A stretch of 64,000 nt of DNA from Periplaneta americana (lineage: Eukaryota > Arthropoda > Insecta > Blattodea > Blattidae). Made by a program: the position numbers and the translations under genes. The stretch is from NCBI RefSeq assembly GCF_040183065.1, contig NC_091131.1, positions 103,479,830 through 103,543,829 of the forward strand, read 5' to 3'. Positions 45,028 to 57,931 of the stretch are shown here, in pieces. A model generated the notes under the pieces. It was not told the DNA's origin, did no database searches, and saw nothing but the letters and a program-made list of their open reading frames with translations. Positions within the stretch are counted from its first letter, which is position 1; every line of letters starts with the position of its first letter.

Positions 45028-45151
45028 ATGGTAAATCAACTTAAAAACATGAAAATATTTACGAACGAAAATAATCCATTATCGCTAAAGCTATTAATAT
45101 CGGCAAATTTCGCTCAGAAAGATGTAATTTCTGAATTAACTAATGTAGAAG
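45028..45151 (+). CDS. MARS1: methionine--tRNA ligase, cytoplasmic, exon 1
   Basis: Cytosolic methionyl-tRNA synthetase charges tRNA-Met with methionine for initiation and elongation. In animals it joins the multi-synthetase complex through an N-terminal GST-like domain. This exon reads MVNQLKNMKIFTNENNPLSL, then KLLISANFAQKDVISELTNV and EG, with a GTGAGT donor, phase 1. The second in-frame ATG (45049, MKIF) matches the usual start better, so either may be used. Exons 2-6 continue in frame across about 17 kb with introns full of repeats; the catalytic HIGH/KMSKS domain lies beyond 64000. Identification rests mainly on exon 2 and exon 4 motifs. Confidence 0.8.
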
Positions 45152-47279
45152 GTGAGTTTAGGTTAAGTTTTCCATACGGCAGGATATAAACGCGAAGAAA
45201 AGTATTTTTGAAAATTCTGGAACTTATATAAATGTCTTCTAAACTGAAAATTTTAATTAACTATCACTAACGGTGTATTAATAAATTTATGAAACATTGT
45301 CATGTTATGTTGTAACAAGTTTACTAGGGCTAGGTTTATTAAGTTATATTGATTCTTTGTCTGGTGTCTTATATTGTAATTGCGGTCAATTTAATTATGA
45401 ATTCATTTCATTTCTATTTAAAATGGGAGGTTATATCTAAGCGAACAAAAAATATTGTGTTTAATCCTATTTCTGCCTACGAAGCTTTTCTTCCTCTGCA
45501 AGTCGTTCATTTAAAGAGCTTATTATGTAGAATGCCATTTCCATATGATATGAGATTGCAGTTTTATGACGACATCTGAACCTCGTCATTTAGGCGTAGG
45601 TCTAGGCCCCTATATCAAGCGTGATATTTCATCATCAGAAAAAAAAAATCTCCATTTTCGTGTTCGTGTTTTTATGTAGGCCTATAAATGTTGATTTACA
45701 TTTTTGCTTTCTGTACCAATTTTCCGTACTTCTATACTTCTCCCCAATCGTATTTAATTCTACAATCATTACTTATAAATCTTCATGTAGGCCTACAATT
45801 CCGTATAGACTACTGTATATATAATGACTTTTTAATTAGCTAATATATTTTTGCATTTTTATATCATATTTTTCGTGAAAGAACCAGTCTTGAGAATTGT
45901 GGTGGACTTAATGACGAAGCACTATGCTCAGAAAAAAAAAAAGATGAAAATTCTAAATTTAGGCTCTGACGATCATTCACTGTGCCACAGGATAAAGTTA
46001 TCATAATTTGTGGCGCATAATATGGTCGAAGAAGATTGGAAGGAAATTTCTAAAACTGATTAATGCTTCGTGTCGTCATCATCATCATTCTTATCACCAT
46101 CATAATTATTAAGAATGTTCCTGTTTTACAGGAAGTATATCTTAAGGTTAACTGGTAGCCCACACATTTTACTTGCTGTAACTACATAAACTACAGATGA
46201 GGAAAACCTTAAAAATAAATTTGTTTAATTCTGTATAATATTTTTACTTGGCCCATCTTAATAGTGTATTGGTAATGATATGTTTATGCTACGTTGCAAA
46301 TGTATAAGTGAAATTTCACCATAAGTAACTGTTCCATTTATAGAATTAAACCTTTAAAGAATAACTGTTTTCTGTATAAAAATTAATTGATTTTAAACAT
46401 TCGAAACAGAAAACAAATTTCCCTTGCCCAGATGCGATCTCGGTGATTACAGAGTCCGAACTAAAGAATTCCCTACATATTCTATTGAAAATTTGAGGGA
46501 AATAGGTTCTTGAACAAAGCCATTAACTCTGCATCCATTTTTCAGTCAACTTTTCAGTTACCCCTTTCTTTAATTCCTTTTCATATGCGTGACGACGTAC
46601 TTATTGTAGCTGCAGATTTGGTTGCATGTGAACTTCGCCCTGTTGATGTAAACGAACTAGGCACAATGGACTCATTGGGGAAGTAGTCGAGCTAGTCTGG
46701 CCTGTGTAGGCCTATATTTACATATTTACAGCCTATTTGTACATAGGCTGTATTCTCACAGATTTTATTGCACAGGCCTAATTATATTATGTTGTAATGG
46801 GCATTACACAGAGTTAGTCAGACCCAAGTTGTCGGCATTACTACAGAAAACCATGTGGTTCCTTTTTGATGGGTTTTCCGACTTATTTCCACTGAGCCTA
46901 GTGCAGAACACAATGCATAATTATCCGTTTGCTAATTGTTGTACTAAGCGGCAACACAATTCTACTGGCATTTTGCATTGTTAGTCTGTTAGTGAGTTAT
47001 CCGAACTGTAGTGAGAAGTATGTATATTCAGCCATAGTTAGATACGCAGTACAGTAATGCAATTCCCTCGTTGAAATGTATTTACCAAACAAAAAGTCGT
47101 AAGAGTTGTGTTTAAAACTCAACTTGTGGTGGAATTTGTCATAGGTACACAAGCATTGAAACTGTGTTAAAATATGAAATAAATGGCGAGAAACAGGTTC
47201 TGTTCTCGATGAGAAGAAATGTTACCTATCCTAAGTATGGTTAAAAGTACATCTTTCTCAGTACAATTCAGACACCTCA
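45152..47279. other. synthetase intron 1, no gene seen
   Basis: AT-rich intron, short chance ORFs; a few CATCATC runs near 46080. Confidence 0.4.
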
Positions 47280-47905
47280 CTAAAGGAGATTGACAATGCA
47301 CAATACCAGCAAAATTGTGTTGTAGGCCTCGTACAAATGGTCCTCCAGCTTGGAGATTGGGTGAAGGGCTAACAACCCATCACTGTAAAAAACAGGTTGT
47401 TACGAATACATACAATAAGCCTCGGAATGGGACTGGCACAACCACAACAAAGGAATAAAAAGTTCTGTATGGTTGTGAAACTTGGACTCTCACTTTGAAG
47501 AGGAACAGAGATTAAGGGTGTTTGAGAATAAGGTTCATAGGAAAATATTTGGGGCTAAGAGGGATGAAGTTACAGGAGAATGGAGAAAGTTACACAACGC
47601 AGAACTGCACGCATTGTATTCTTCACCTGACATAATTAGGAACATTAAATCCAGAAGTTTGAGATGGGCAGGACATGTAGCATGTATGGGCGAATCCAGA
47701 AATGCATACAGAGTGTTAATTGGGAGACCGGAGGGAAAAAGACCTTTGTGGAGGCCGAGACGGAGATGGGAGGATAATATTAAAATGGATTTGAGGAAGG
47801 TGGGATATGATGATAGAGTGTGGATTAATCTTGCACAGGATAGAGACCGATGGCGGGCTTATGTGAGGGTGGCAATGAACCTCTGGGTTCCTTAAAAGCC
47901 ATTTG
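47280..47905 (+). mobile_element. LINE 3' fragment (same family as 5562 and 51885)
   Basis: 47280-47457 resembles the tail of a cockroach LINE ORF (GLTTHHCK-like and AQPQQRNK-like readings). 47458-47895 then gives LYGCETW (frame-shifted), EEQRLRVFENKVHRKIFGAK, RDEVTGEWRKLHNAELHALY, SSPDIIRNIKSRSLRWAGHV, GRPEGKRPLWRPRRRWEDNI and the terminal NLWVP. The ORF is open for 137 codons, so this 3' end is well preserved. It ends in GTAAGTAAG. Confidence 0.8.
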
Positions 47906-47967
47906 TAAGTAAGTTTATGCCTATAACTTGTTAAAATAATTTAGTAAATAAGTAGTCAGAGTATCAT

Positions 47968-48117
47968 ATGTAGCTAGTCGGTGATGTATGCAATGAAGGA
48001 GGAAAGAAACTGGCCACTCTACCCCATTATCTCCTGGCTTAGTTGCTTCATAAGTGGAGCCTTGTTTGTATCACTTGTGAGATTCAGATCTGTCTTCACT
48101 AAACAACAACAATGACA
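47968..48117 (+). repeat. interspersed repeat C, + copy
   Basis: GATGTATGCAATGAAGGAGG, AACTGGCCACTCTACCCCAT, CTTCATAAGTGGAGCCTTG, ending TCTTCACTAAACAACAAC. The inverted sister is at 49256-49418. Confidence 0.75.
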
Positions 48118-48541
48118 TCAAATCAGCTAACTAACTACGGTGATAATCATATGAAAAACAAGTTCTGGGAAATTGCCATCTTTTTACAGTAATAGGCTAT
48201 TGATCACAGTTTCCCCTGACACTTTTGAAGGAAAGGCAAGGAATGATTAATAAAAATGGATACTCTCTACAGCATGTGATTACCTTATTTTGTAAGCAAA
48301 TGTATATTATGTTCTTTTAAAATCTATCACTTTTTTTGCATTTCAGCACCAGACATTTTTTTCTGATATCTGTTCTCTTTGTTATATGGAGAAGGATATT
48401 GAGAAATGGAGTGTCACCTTTTTTTCTGAAAATGACACAAAGTTAGATTAGTCTGCTGATTCAGATGCAGTACATAAGTAACAATGTATTTTAGACCTGA
48501 GTTTCCTATGTAATACTGATGGTCTCACATAGAAATAGCTA

Positions 48542-48700
48542 GGCTACTAGCATAGCTCAGGTGGTAGTGCGTTTCCTGCTGATCTAGACCTTTGCTCAGG
48601 CGAGTTCAATACCTTCTTGATTTTTCTGAGATTTTCCCCAACTGCAAGACAAATATCAAACGGGCGTCGCTTCAAGTTTTGTGTGAGGAGCCAAGATTTT
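48542..48700 (+). repeat. SINE family B fragment with tRNA-like head
   Basis: AGCATAGCTCAGGTGGTAG (A box) and GAGTTCAATACCTTC (B box), then CTTGATTTTTCTGAGATTTT / CCCCAAC, the shared central domain. The 3' part is lost or altered. Confidence 0.55.
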
Positions 48701-49255
48701 TTTAGGGAAGACCTTACAGGGTATATTGCATGGCATACTCCCTCCCTATTTACTCTGAAATGAACTGTTTTCTCATAAACTAGACTAAACCTTGGCAATA
48801 AAAAAAAAAAAAAGGATTTAAACCATGATATCAGATGCATTATGTTTTCTCCTTTTCTTTGTCACAAATAGAGCCAATATCATGGGAATTTTTTATGGTC
48901 AAGTTTACCCCGCTTTACAGTATATTAACCAGTTTCCACACATTGGTATAACTTCTAACTTCTTATCGTACTTATGCAATATGTAATTTACATGCAATTG
49001 TTGTTAATATGGTGTAGTTGCAAAGAAATTAACACACATTTTATTGATAAAGACATTTTAATTTCAGTTAACAAAAAGAAAAAAATTTACTTTTATTTAC
49101 AGTACATAACAACCACTAATGTAGCTAAGGGGTAACACAGTGGTTTCATTTGAGCAAAGTCATTAACTATCTCGTGTTTTATTTCTTAAGGTTTATAAAA
49201 GTAAAATATTTTCATATTGTAAGTACAGTTCACACTTCTTTTTTTCCTTTAGTAG

Positions 49256-49418
49256 TGTACTCAATTGTTGTTGTTTAGTGAACTGTCCGAAGACAGGTCT
49301 GAACCTCACAAATGATTCCAACAAGGCACCACTTATGAGGCAACTAGACCAAGAGGCAATGGGGTAGGGTGGCCAGTTCCTGTTCCCCTCCATTGCATAC
49401 ATCGCAGATTAGCTACAT
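49256..49418 (-). repeat. interspersed repeat C, - copy
   Basis: Inverted copy of 47968-48117, about 1.1 kb away: complement contains GATGTATGCAATGGAGGGGA, AACTGGCCACCCTACCCCAT and CACTAAACAACAACAATTGA. The pair could form a hairpin in a transcript. Confidence 0.75.
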
Positions 49419-49489
49419 ATTACAGTACACTAATCAGACTTCAGAACTGAATTATTAGTTGTTTTTTTTTTTTTTTCTAAATGACGCCT

Positions 49490-49605
49490 CTGACGTCAGG
49501 TAAGCACATGGAGAATCCTTGGCCTCATCTATCACATATTCCGCCAACTCTGAATAACTTAGTAGTTGATACAACGTCGTTAATTAACCGGCTAAAAAAA
49601 TTACT
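49490..49605 (+). repeat. SINE family B 3' fragment
   Basis: GACGTCAGGTAAGCACATGG, then TTAGTAGTTGATACAACGTC and GTTAATTAACC: the 3' domain only. Confidence 0.55.
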
Positions 49606-50791
49606 AAAGAGAGCTAACCTCTTATTATGTTCAAGCATTAAGTAAGTAAATATTCAATATTATGATGAGTGCTGAGTCCCTTAAAGGAACACTTAAATTC
49701 AAATGGGATGAAATGTTTTCTATTAATTAATGTATTTTAATCACCGACACTACTAGGAATATTGAAATTCCTAATTTATTTTGTTTTTTCTCTTTCAAGT
49801 TCTAGTAACATAACTTTGTGCAGCATTTGAAGTTTGTGAGAAAGTTACCAGGAGGCAAAGTGTCTTGATTTTGTTTAATAGTTAAGTACCTAGCCTAGTC
49901 TGTATAGCAATTATCTATGAATTAGAATGATATGGGTTCAATAATTGTATGCGAAGGCAGATTCGTCTCTTCTGTCTCTCTCCATGCATACTTGCATTTG
50001 TTTCCAAGACCCACTTCGTGTTCTATGAAATGGATAGTTGAGATTTTGTCTATCTGTACATCATAATTAGGCTCTCATAAATTGTACGTAAACTCGATTA
50101 TAACGTTATTTGCACAATTAACTTTAAATTTAATTAAATAAATAAATCTACCCTTTTCTATTTAATGTACATTAACAAAATGAAACATAGCTTATTGAGT
50201 GACAACAATGGTAAATACCAGTATTTATACAGAACAGATCAAAATGGAAGTGTTTTTATAATTAATGACTGTTTGTCATTTACCATATGCAACCAATTTA
50301 CTGACAGAGCCCAGGGTACGCCACAGGAGACTGGTCTATACTGCAGCATGATGAGATGAGATGATGATGGAGGTTTGTTGGTATGTCACAGGGGAACCAG
50401 AACTCCCGCATGAAACTCTGTCACTTGCTCAACACAAGTTATAAATCTTAGGGATCGAACTTAGGTCCATGGGATCAAAATAAAAGTAAACGATTATGTA
50501 TTTACTGGTACAAAATTTTTGAATCCATATATGGACATTTAAAAATTCGTAATAGTGGCATAATACATATTTTAGGATTTGTTCACTTTTTATCACTACA
50601 TTTTTAATAGTGAAACATGGCTAGAATAGCACACAGTATTGCTGCTTAAGCATGTATCCATGAAATGCAGATCAAGAAATATTAAAACATGGAAAAAATA
50701 TTTATGTAATGAATTAAATAAGACATATACATTGAGACACAATAAAAGTTAAAATATAGAACACATGCTCGTTATGTTTTAGATTCTAGCA
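49606..50791. other. synthetase intron 1, no gene seen
   Basis: No recognised coding. AT-rich. Confidence 0.35.
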
Positions 50792-50799
50792 TGAAGAAT

Positions 50800-51214
50800 C
50801 AATGGCGGATTCAGGATTTCCTGAAGGGAGGGGCTAATTATTTTTCTACTATTGTCGCCAGTCCTGTCAGTGCTAGGACTAGCTATTGTTCACGAAGTGT
50901 ATACTCACCCTTAGCAAACTATTTGCTGATGTACAAGGCAGAGATAAAACTGTTGGATTTAATTTCATTAAAGTAAAATACATATGCGCAAACTAAGAGA
51001 AAGGTAGAAAATAGGAAAGATTGGAGAATGCTGGGCTTGCAGTGAAAGACCTGCCCATGGGCAGAACATGTATGTATGTATGTATGTATGTATGTATGTA
51101 TGTATGTATAGTAAAATAATTACATAGGCTAAACTTAAATGTAACTATTGTCATATCATTCTAAGGGGAGGAGGGGCGAAAGCCTCCCTTAACCCCTCCC
51201 TGGATCCGCCTATG
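50800..51214. mobile_element. hAT MITE, 415 bp
   Basis: Ends CAATGGCGGATTCAGGATTT and, complemented, CATAGGCGGATCCAGGGAGG. Flanks TGAAGAAT (50792-50799) and TGAAGAGT (51215-51222), 7 of 8. Contains a (TATG)n microsatellite (about 51066-51110). Confidence 0.75.
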
Positions 51215-51222
51215 TGAAGAGT

Positions 51223-51884
51223 ACATAAAGCTTCAACAAAGTCACTATTCAAAACTGGCGCTATTTTTCCTTCACCATTCCCTTTACCCAAGAATTCTCT
51301 GATAGTGTAGAAATTTATTCAGGAATTCCATTGTATCATTTTGTCTTCTTTATTACTATTATCATCGTACATACAGAGTTTGTAATTCTCTTAAATCACA
51401 AGTGAAGTTCGACTATACCACTTTTTGCATCATGACAATCACATATGGGTAATGTACATGCCCATTAATTTTCTTCCATGGTGTTGCTGAAATACATTTT
51501 CTTCCCAATATTTCATCATCACTGAAATTCGAATGTTTTGGCTGCTTTTAGTAATGTTCTTGTTAGCTGTGATATTCTAATAGTTTAATTTTCGTTATGC
51601 TTCAGACAGAACTGTAACAAGAGAAATGGAAATGTTTAGTTGCATATAATCTGGAAGTGTTTGATTACATTATAGGAGATTTTGGCAACTTCTTATAGCT
51701 ACAATAAAAAATAAAACATGGATCTTTTCTGGTTGAAGGGTATTCACTGAGTATAACGAAAATGTGTTTTTTCTTCCTTCAAAATTAGAATGGTTCCAAA
51801 AAGTAATAATTAATTAATTAGTGAAGTGACTAAGTAGCCCTGCTAAGAAAGGATTCACTATAATATCCAGTTTGTTAGCCTTAC
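51223..51884. other. synthetase intron 1, no gene seen
   Basis: No convincing gene or repeat. Confidence 0.35.
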
Positions 51885-53530
51885 TTACAAATGGCTTTTA
51901 AGGAACCAAGAGGTTCATTGCCGCCCTCACATAAGCCCGCCATTGGTCCCTATCCTGTGCAAGATTAATCCAGTCTCTATCATCATATCCCACCTCCTTC
52001 AAATAAGTTCATTTTAACCCTTGTTTTCTACGGTTTTAGTAAATGGCGCTTGGCCCACTATGGTTCTGAACCCTTCATATTCGCCCATACATGCCACATC
52101 CCCTGCCCATCTCAAACGTCTGGATTTAATGTTCCTAATTATGTCAGGTGAAGAATACAATGCATCCATTTCTGCGTTGTGTAACTTTCTCCATTCTCCT
52201 GTAACTTCATCCCTCTTAGCCCCAAATATTTTCGTAAGAACCTTATTCTCAAACACTCTGTTCATCTCTCAAAGTGAGAGTCAAGTTTCACAACCATACA
52301 GAACAACCGGTAATATAAATGTTTTATAAATTCTAACTTTAAGATTTTTTGACAGCAGATTAGGTGACAAAAGCTTCTCAACCGAATAATAACAGGCATT
52401 TCCTATATTTATCCTGTGTTTAATTTCCTCCCAAGTGTCATTTATATTTGTTACTGTTGCTCCAAGATATCTGAATTTCTCCACCTCTTCGAAGGATAAA
52501 TCTCCAATTTTTATATTTCGATTTCGTACAATATTCTGGTCACAAGACATAATCATATACTTTGTCTTTTCGGAATTTTCTTCCAAATCTATTGCTTTAC
52601 TTGCTTCAAGTAAAATTTCCGTGTTTTCCCTATTTGTTTGTGGATTTTCTCCTAACATATTCACGTCATCCGCATAGACAAGAAGCTGATGTAACCCTTT
52701 CAATTCCAAACCCTCTGTGTTATCCTGAACTTTCCTAATGGCATATTCTAGAGCGAAGTTAAAAAGTAAAGGTGATATTGCATCTCCTTGCTTTAGCCCG
52801 CAGTGAATTGGAAAAATATCCGATAGAAACTGGCCTATATGGACTCTGCTGTAAGCTTCACTGGGACACATTTCAATTAATCGATCAAGTTTCTTGGGAA
52901 TACCAAATTCAATAACAATATTATTATTATTTTTCTCTCTTAACCAAGTCATATGACTTTTTGAAATCTATGAATAGCTGATGCACTGTACCCTTATACT
53001 CCCATTTTTTCTCCAATATCTGTCGAATACAAAAAATCTTATCAATAGTCGATCTATTACACCTAAAACCGCACTGATGATCTCCAATAATTTTATCTAC
53101 ATATGGAGTTAATCTTCTCAAAAGAATATTGAACAAAATTTTGTATGACGTCAACAAAAGTGATATTCCTCGAAAGTTACTACATTTAGTCTTGTCCCCC
53201 TTCTTAAAAATAGGTACAATTACGGACTTCTTCCATTGTTCTGGTACAATTACCTTTTCCCAAATAGCAAGTATAAGTTTATAAATTTTACTAGATAATG
53301 CTCTTCCACCCTGTTGTATTAATTCTGCTGGAATTTGTTCAATACCTGAGACTTGTACTTTTTCAGATTTTCTATCGCAATTTCGACTTCAGAAAGTGTG
53401 GGTTCTGGTATAAATGGCTCAGCAGTTAGTATTTGAATTTCGTTGCAATCATTTCTATTTGGCCTATGTACATTTAGTAGTAGCCCAAAATAGTTTTTCC
53501 ATCTGTTCAGGATTTGTTAACCTGCTGAAT
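51885..53530 (-). mobile_element. LINE relic with reverse-transcriptase domain
   Basis: The longest copy of this family here. From 53400 down it reads [77 protein letters not shown] (domain A Asp), [20 protein letters not shown] and [13 protein letters not shown] (catalytic YADD), then [30 protein letters not shown] and a (TTAC)n 3' end. Two or more frameshifts and a deletion (about 51990-52080) break it. 5' truncated: no endonuclease domain. Confidence 0.85.
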
Positions 53531-53565
53531 TATATTCACTGTAGTTACTGATGTTAATCTTACAG

Positions 53566-53726
53566 ATGCACGATTTCAGTCTCCACGTCGTCTTCCAGTT
53601 CTTGAACTGGATAGTGGTGATCGTCTCTTCTCAAGCAATTCAGCCAGTTGTTTTTTATTCCCACCTCAACAAAGTTCCAGAGTATTAGTGGACCAGTGGC
53701 TAGAATGGGAAGCTACACAGTTGCAG
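53566..53726 (+). CDS. MARS1: methionine--tRNA ligase, exon 2
   Basis: Acceptor CTTACAG, donor GTAAGC. Joined in phase 1 it reads DARFQSPRRLPVLELDSGD, RLFSSNSASCFLFPP, VLVDQWLEWEATQLQ. The LPVLELDSG block (compare the PVLQLDSG form) and the QWLEWEATxLQ motif are diagnostic of the GST-like domain in animal methionyl-tRNA synthetase. Ends in phase 0. Confidence 0.92.
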
Positions 53727-54660
53727 GTAAGCATGAATGAAGAAAGTTGCAGGAAAAACGTTACTGGATTTTTTTGGTAGAAAACAGGTCATATAATAAA
53801 ACACTCACTCTGAAAACTATGCCACTACATTGGAAGCTATTTCTATAGATAGTAATTTCCACCAATATTGAGTAACCATACTGTTCATCTAGTTGTTTTT
53901 GTAATCGTGAAAGCCAGGTTAGCAAACCTACTTAAGTTTTACAATATATGAATTTAAACCAGTGTCACTCTAACCTCCACAGATAAGATCCACTTTGTGG
54001 CAAAAATTGTACCATGGAATATTTTAAAGACGGACCATCCCAGCCTTCCATAGAACAATTCCCAGAGAGGAAGAAGATTTAGAAGTGCATGGTATTCACA
54101 ATTTAAGTGACTTAAATATAGTCTCTCTGGTGATAAAACTTTTTGTTTTTCATGTCGATTATTTGGCAGTGTTGGTAGTTACGTTGAATCAATTATTATT
54201 AACGGGTTTAAGAACTAGAAATAGCAATTCAGTATTTTCAAGAACATGAATGTACTTCTCTTCTCATCCGAGTGCTTTGCAATGCTGGCAAGAAGGTTTA
54301 CATTCTAAAGAAAGAAGTGTAGCAGAGATGATTTCTTGTTACCACAATCTATCATAAGTAGTTTATTCATACTAAATACATAAAATCGTTTCATTCATTT
54401 AACATTGCCATGTAAACAAGACTAAATACACCTAAATTGACTCTGGATATAAAAATTACAAGATATCAATTAAAATGCTGTTGCGATTTTCTTTGGTCGA
54501 ATATAGATTTTGTGTGAGAGAGCAAGAAACTTTGTGATGATTGCGAACTAGTAACATCACGAAGGTAAGTTTCAATTTATGCTTAATCATTGAGACCTAT
54601 AAAAGTTACTGCATCACGAAAATCTTATTCTGAAATAATTTTGTCTAACATCAGTATCAT
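53727..54660. other. synthetase intron 2, no gene seen
   Basis: No recognised repeat or gene. Confidence 0.4.
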
Positions 54661-54664
54661 CATC

Positions 54665-55335
54665 ATATTCCAGGCACGAAATTAGGCCATTGTTGGCCTG
54701 TTTCGGTTCCAGCTATACAGGATCCAATAGACGTTTCTGTGGACGTCCAGGTCGTCGTCGTCCTTGAGGGTGGTATTTTAGCATTTATTGGGGTGTATGG
54801 CCAGCTTCCATACGAGAAATGTGTTCAAGCCATCTGTTTCTGTATTCTGTAATTTTTTCTTCTAATGGTTGCATGTTGAGTTCCTGCAGTATATCCTCGT
54901 TCCTCTTGTGGTCCAGATGTGTGTATCCTGCAGTTCGTCGCAAATATTTCATTTCAGCTGCTCTTAATCTGCTGATATCTCTTTGTTTCAGAACCCAAAT
55001 TTTGCTTCCATAGAGGAGAGTTGGTAGTGCAAGGGTTTTTTATAGTTTTATTCTGGAATGTTTCTGTACTAAACTTGGTTTTAGGGTATGGTTTAGCAGT
55101 CCTAATATTTGTAAAAATTTGTTAATTTTTCTGCTTACATCATTCTCTCCTTCGTATGATATATTACATCCCATCTAAAATCACATTTTCAACAAAAATT
55201 TTGCTTCGGATTGGGTTTGTACCTTCAAATGCCATTTTTTTTTTTTTTTTTTTTCTGGTGAAATCTTCATGCCATGTTCTTCTATGATTTTATTTAGTTT
55301 AAATATACCCATCTGTAAATTGTCTTCGGAGTTTG
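54665..55335 (-). pseudogene. LINE reverse-transcriptase C-terminal fragment
   Basis: On the - strand about 55030-54720: LALPTLLYGSKIWVLKQRDI, LRAAEMKYLRRTAGYTHLDH, KRNEDILQELNMQPLEEKIT, EYRNRWLEHISRMEAGHTP. This is the post-catalytic thumb/C-terminal region of a LINE of the same group as 20220 and 23373. Well preserved over about 100 codons but 5' decayed. Confidence 0.8.
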
Positions 55336-55685
55336 CAACTAATACTTGGTCTTCCGCGTATCATAAGTATACAGGACAATAATAAATGAATGAAACAACT
55401 TCATGGACATTGATGCTAGATAACTTCAAAGTTGAACACAGCATTGTTAAATAACAATTTTAAAAAATGCTACTCACAGAGTCAATATGATGCCAGATCA
55501 CCACTTAAAGACAACACAGGACACACTGACGACAGATATACATTTGTGTTTAAGATGAAGTATGAATTTATGCCTGTGACTTCCGTGCAATATTCAAACT
55601 GTGCACTAAAGCTAGATACAACCTGAGTAGTCAACAATACTATTATTGAAAGAAATATAGTTTAAAGTAACACTTTATATTGCAG

Positions 55686-55805
55686 CCTGTGCTTGCTTTT
55701 TTCCTGGGAGCAACATCGAAAGCAGATGTTAAATTAAGCACTCAGCTGAAAGATCTTCTGTCATTCCTCAACTCTGCCCTCTCTGGAAAAACATTCCTTT
55801 TTGGG
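55686..55805 (+). CDS. MARS1: methionine--tRNA ligase, exon 3
   Basis: 40 codons, acceptor TATTGCAG, donor GTAAGT, phase 0: PVLAFFLGATSKADVKLSTQ, LKDLLSFLNSALSGKTFLFG. Helical C-terminal half of the GST fold (compare LNxxLSxxxFLAG). Confidence 0.88.
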
Positions 55806-56365
55806 GTAAGTAATGAACATTCACAAGTCACATAACAGAAGCAAACTACATTAATTTAAACTGCATTCATTACAGCATCAGTAATTAAAGAATTGAGATA
55901 ATCTTGTGTGTACTTACGTACAATTTGTGTTACATTTTTATGCTAACTTATAATAGTTACAACAGAAATAGTTAGTTTTTGGTAATGACATCAGATTAAA
56001 AATTTATTATTGAAATTGCTGTAGCCTATTATTTACAAATGTGTCATTTGAAAATAAAATTAATTTATCATCTTGTGTTTTTGTGTGTCTTTCTGTCTCC
56101 CACTCCAGTGTGTGTTACTTTTTTAAAATGTGCTTCTCCTTTGTGCTTCCCAATATTTCGACGTGATGTCTTCAGCTATTTGAAGGGCTGTGCAGCTTAC
56201 CAGATTATCCATATCCATTTCCTGCTCCTGACAGCATAACACTGCAAGGAGTGTTAATGTGCCCATAACCTCTACTACTCAAATCCCATTCTCATCTTCC
56301 CATGGTGCACCCTATTTTCACAAATGAGGCTCTGGGGACCAAATAACAGCAGTATAACTGTCACA
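55806..56365. other. synthetase intron 3, no gene seen
   Basis: No recognised features. Confidence 0.35.
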
Positions 56366-56369
56366 TCAA

Positions 56370-56988
56370 GTATATAATCTTTTCGCTGTAAGAAAAATCC
56401 TGTACATTCTGTTTCATGGTAAACATTTCCCGTTACTCGTCAAGTAGGTCTAACCTCACTACTATGCATTCATTTGCTTAAGAAACATTACTTTATAATT
56501 ACTGTGATTAAAACTCATTTAACTTATTATGTACATTTAAGAGTATTTGTTTTTCTCCGCTTTTGAGAAGGTTTCTACTCTTAAGTTTAATAACCAAGCA
56601 CACAGAGGATGCAGAAGCCATACTTCAGTACCACGTGCTTATGTGAACAACTACGAGCTCAAGTGACGCCAGCTTGTTACAAAAACAGACTACTTCGGTA
56701 TTACTGTTTGTATTCATCCATGTCCATAGTACATAACAAAATATAAAAGTAGCTTTTCTTTTACATATTGTTATACATATGAGTGAAGTTATATGTTTCA
56801 TTGTATTTAACAACTAGAATTTAATTTTTTATTTTCATATAATACAAGATGATAGTTTTCAAATACGAACTATATTTTCCTGCGTCGTGTGAGTGTTTTG
56901 ACTGTGAGCCAATCACGGGTATGACAGCCACGTGCTTTTGTTTACATTAGGATTTTTCTTACAGCAAAAACAGTATAGAGGAAATGCT
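56370..56988. mobile_element. 0.6-kb MITE, copy 1
   Basis: Left end ATAATCTTTTCGCTGTAAGA and right end TTTTTCTTACAGCAAAAACA are inverted relatives. The body matches 59255-59940 in the same orientation (GGTCTAACCTCACTACTATG, CCATACTTCAGTACCACGTG, CTACGAGCTCAA). It lacks about 90 bp after the left end that copy 2 has. Confidence 0.75.
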
Positions 56989-56999
56989 ATACTAAAAAC

Positions 57000-57931
57000 T
57001 ACAAATGCTGACCTACCATGGCATTAAGTGTCCCCTAAGTGGCAAAAAGAGGGATACAGTCGATGGATCTCTCTCGGCTAGGTTAAATTAACCCGCTGAC
57101 CAATGGTAGGTGTGGCCCTCCATACATATTGGGGATTGAGAATGGATGGTGCAACCATCAATTCATCAAAATAAGGTGTCCTTAACATAACGGTTGCAGA
57201 TTGCTCAAATGAGATGCCTCCCAAAGTAAAATATTCTGGAGTAATAGTCCTCCAATCAGATCTCCAGATGGAGACTACTTTAGGAAATACACATAATGAT
57301 TCTGTGAAAATATTGCAATGGAAAGCATGAGGCTTAAACCATGCCGAGAAAACAGAAGTAGCTAAATTATTACTTAAGGAGGATATTGATGTGTGTGGAA
57401 TTATGGAAGCTAACATATTAGAGGACCAAAAGAAACTTTTCAATATGACAGGATATGCAACTTATGTTTTCGTCAAAACTAGACAGATGACTAGTGAAAT
57501 TACAGTTGGAGTCAAACATAATTTAACAACAACCTTAAGATAACAAAAAATATGAATGAAACAGATAAAGTAGAAATTGAAAAATTAGATTTATGGAAAA
57601 ATAAGGAACACTTCATAATATATTTTGTTTAGAATCCGCCAAATAATTCTCCAGATTTAAACCATATTGAAATTTCACATGAAACTATAGTACTGGGAGA
57701 TTTTAATATGCATTCCAAATAATGGGGTTATGCAGATATCAATGCTACAGGCAAGAACATTGAAGAGTGGTTGAATACTAATAGATTAGAATTAATATTT
57801 GACAAAGCACAAGAAAGTACATATTTACACCACACAGACTCTACAACTAATTCCTCATATCTTTCAATATTGCATATAGAACACATAGGAAGATATCAGA
57901 ATCTTTGGGTTGAGATCACAGAGCAATAAAT

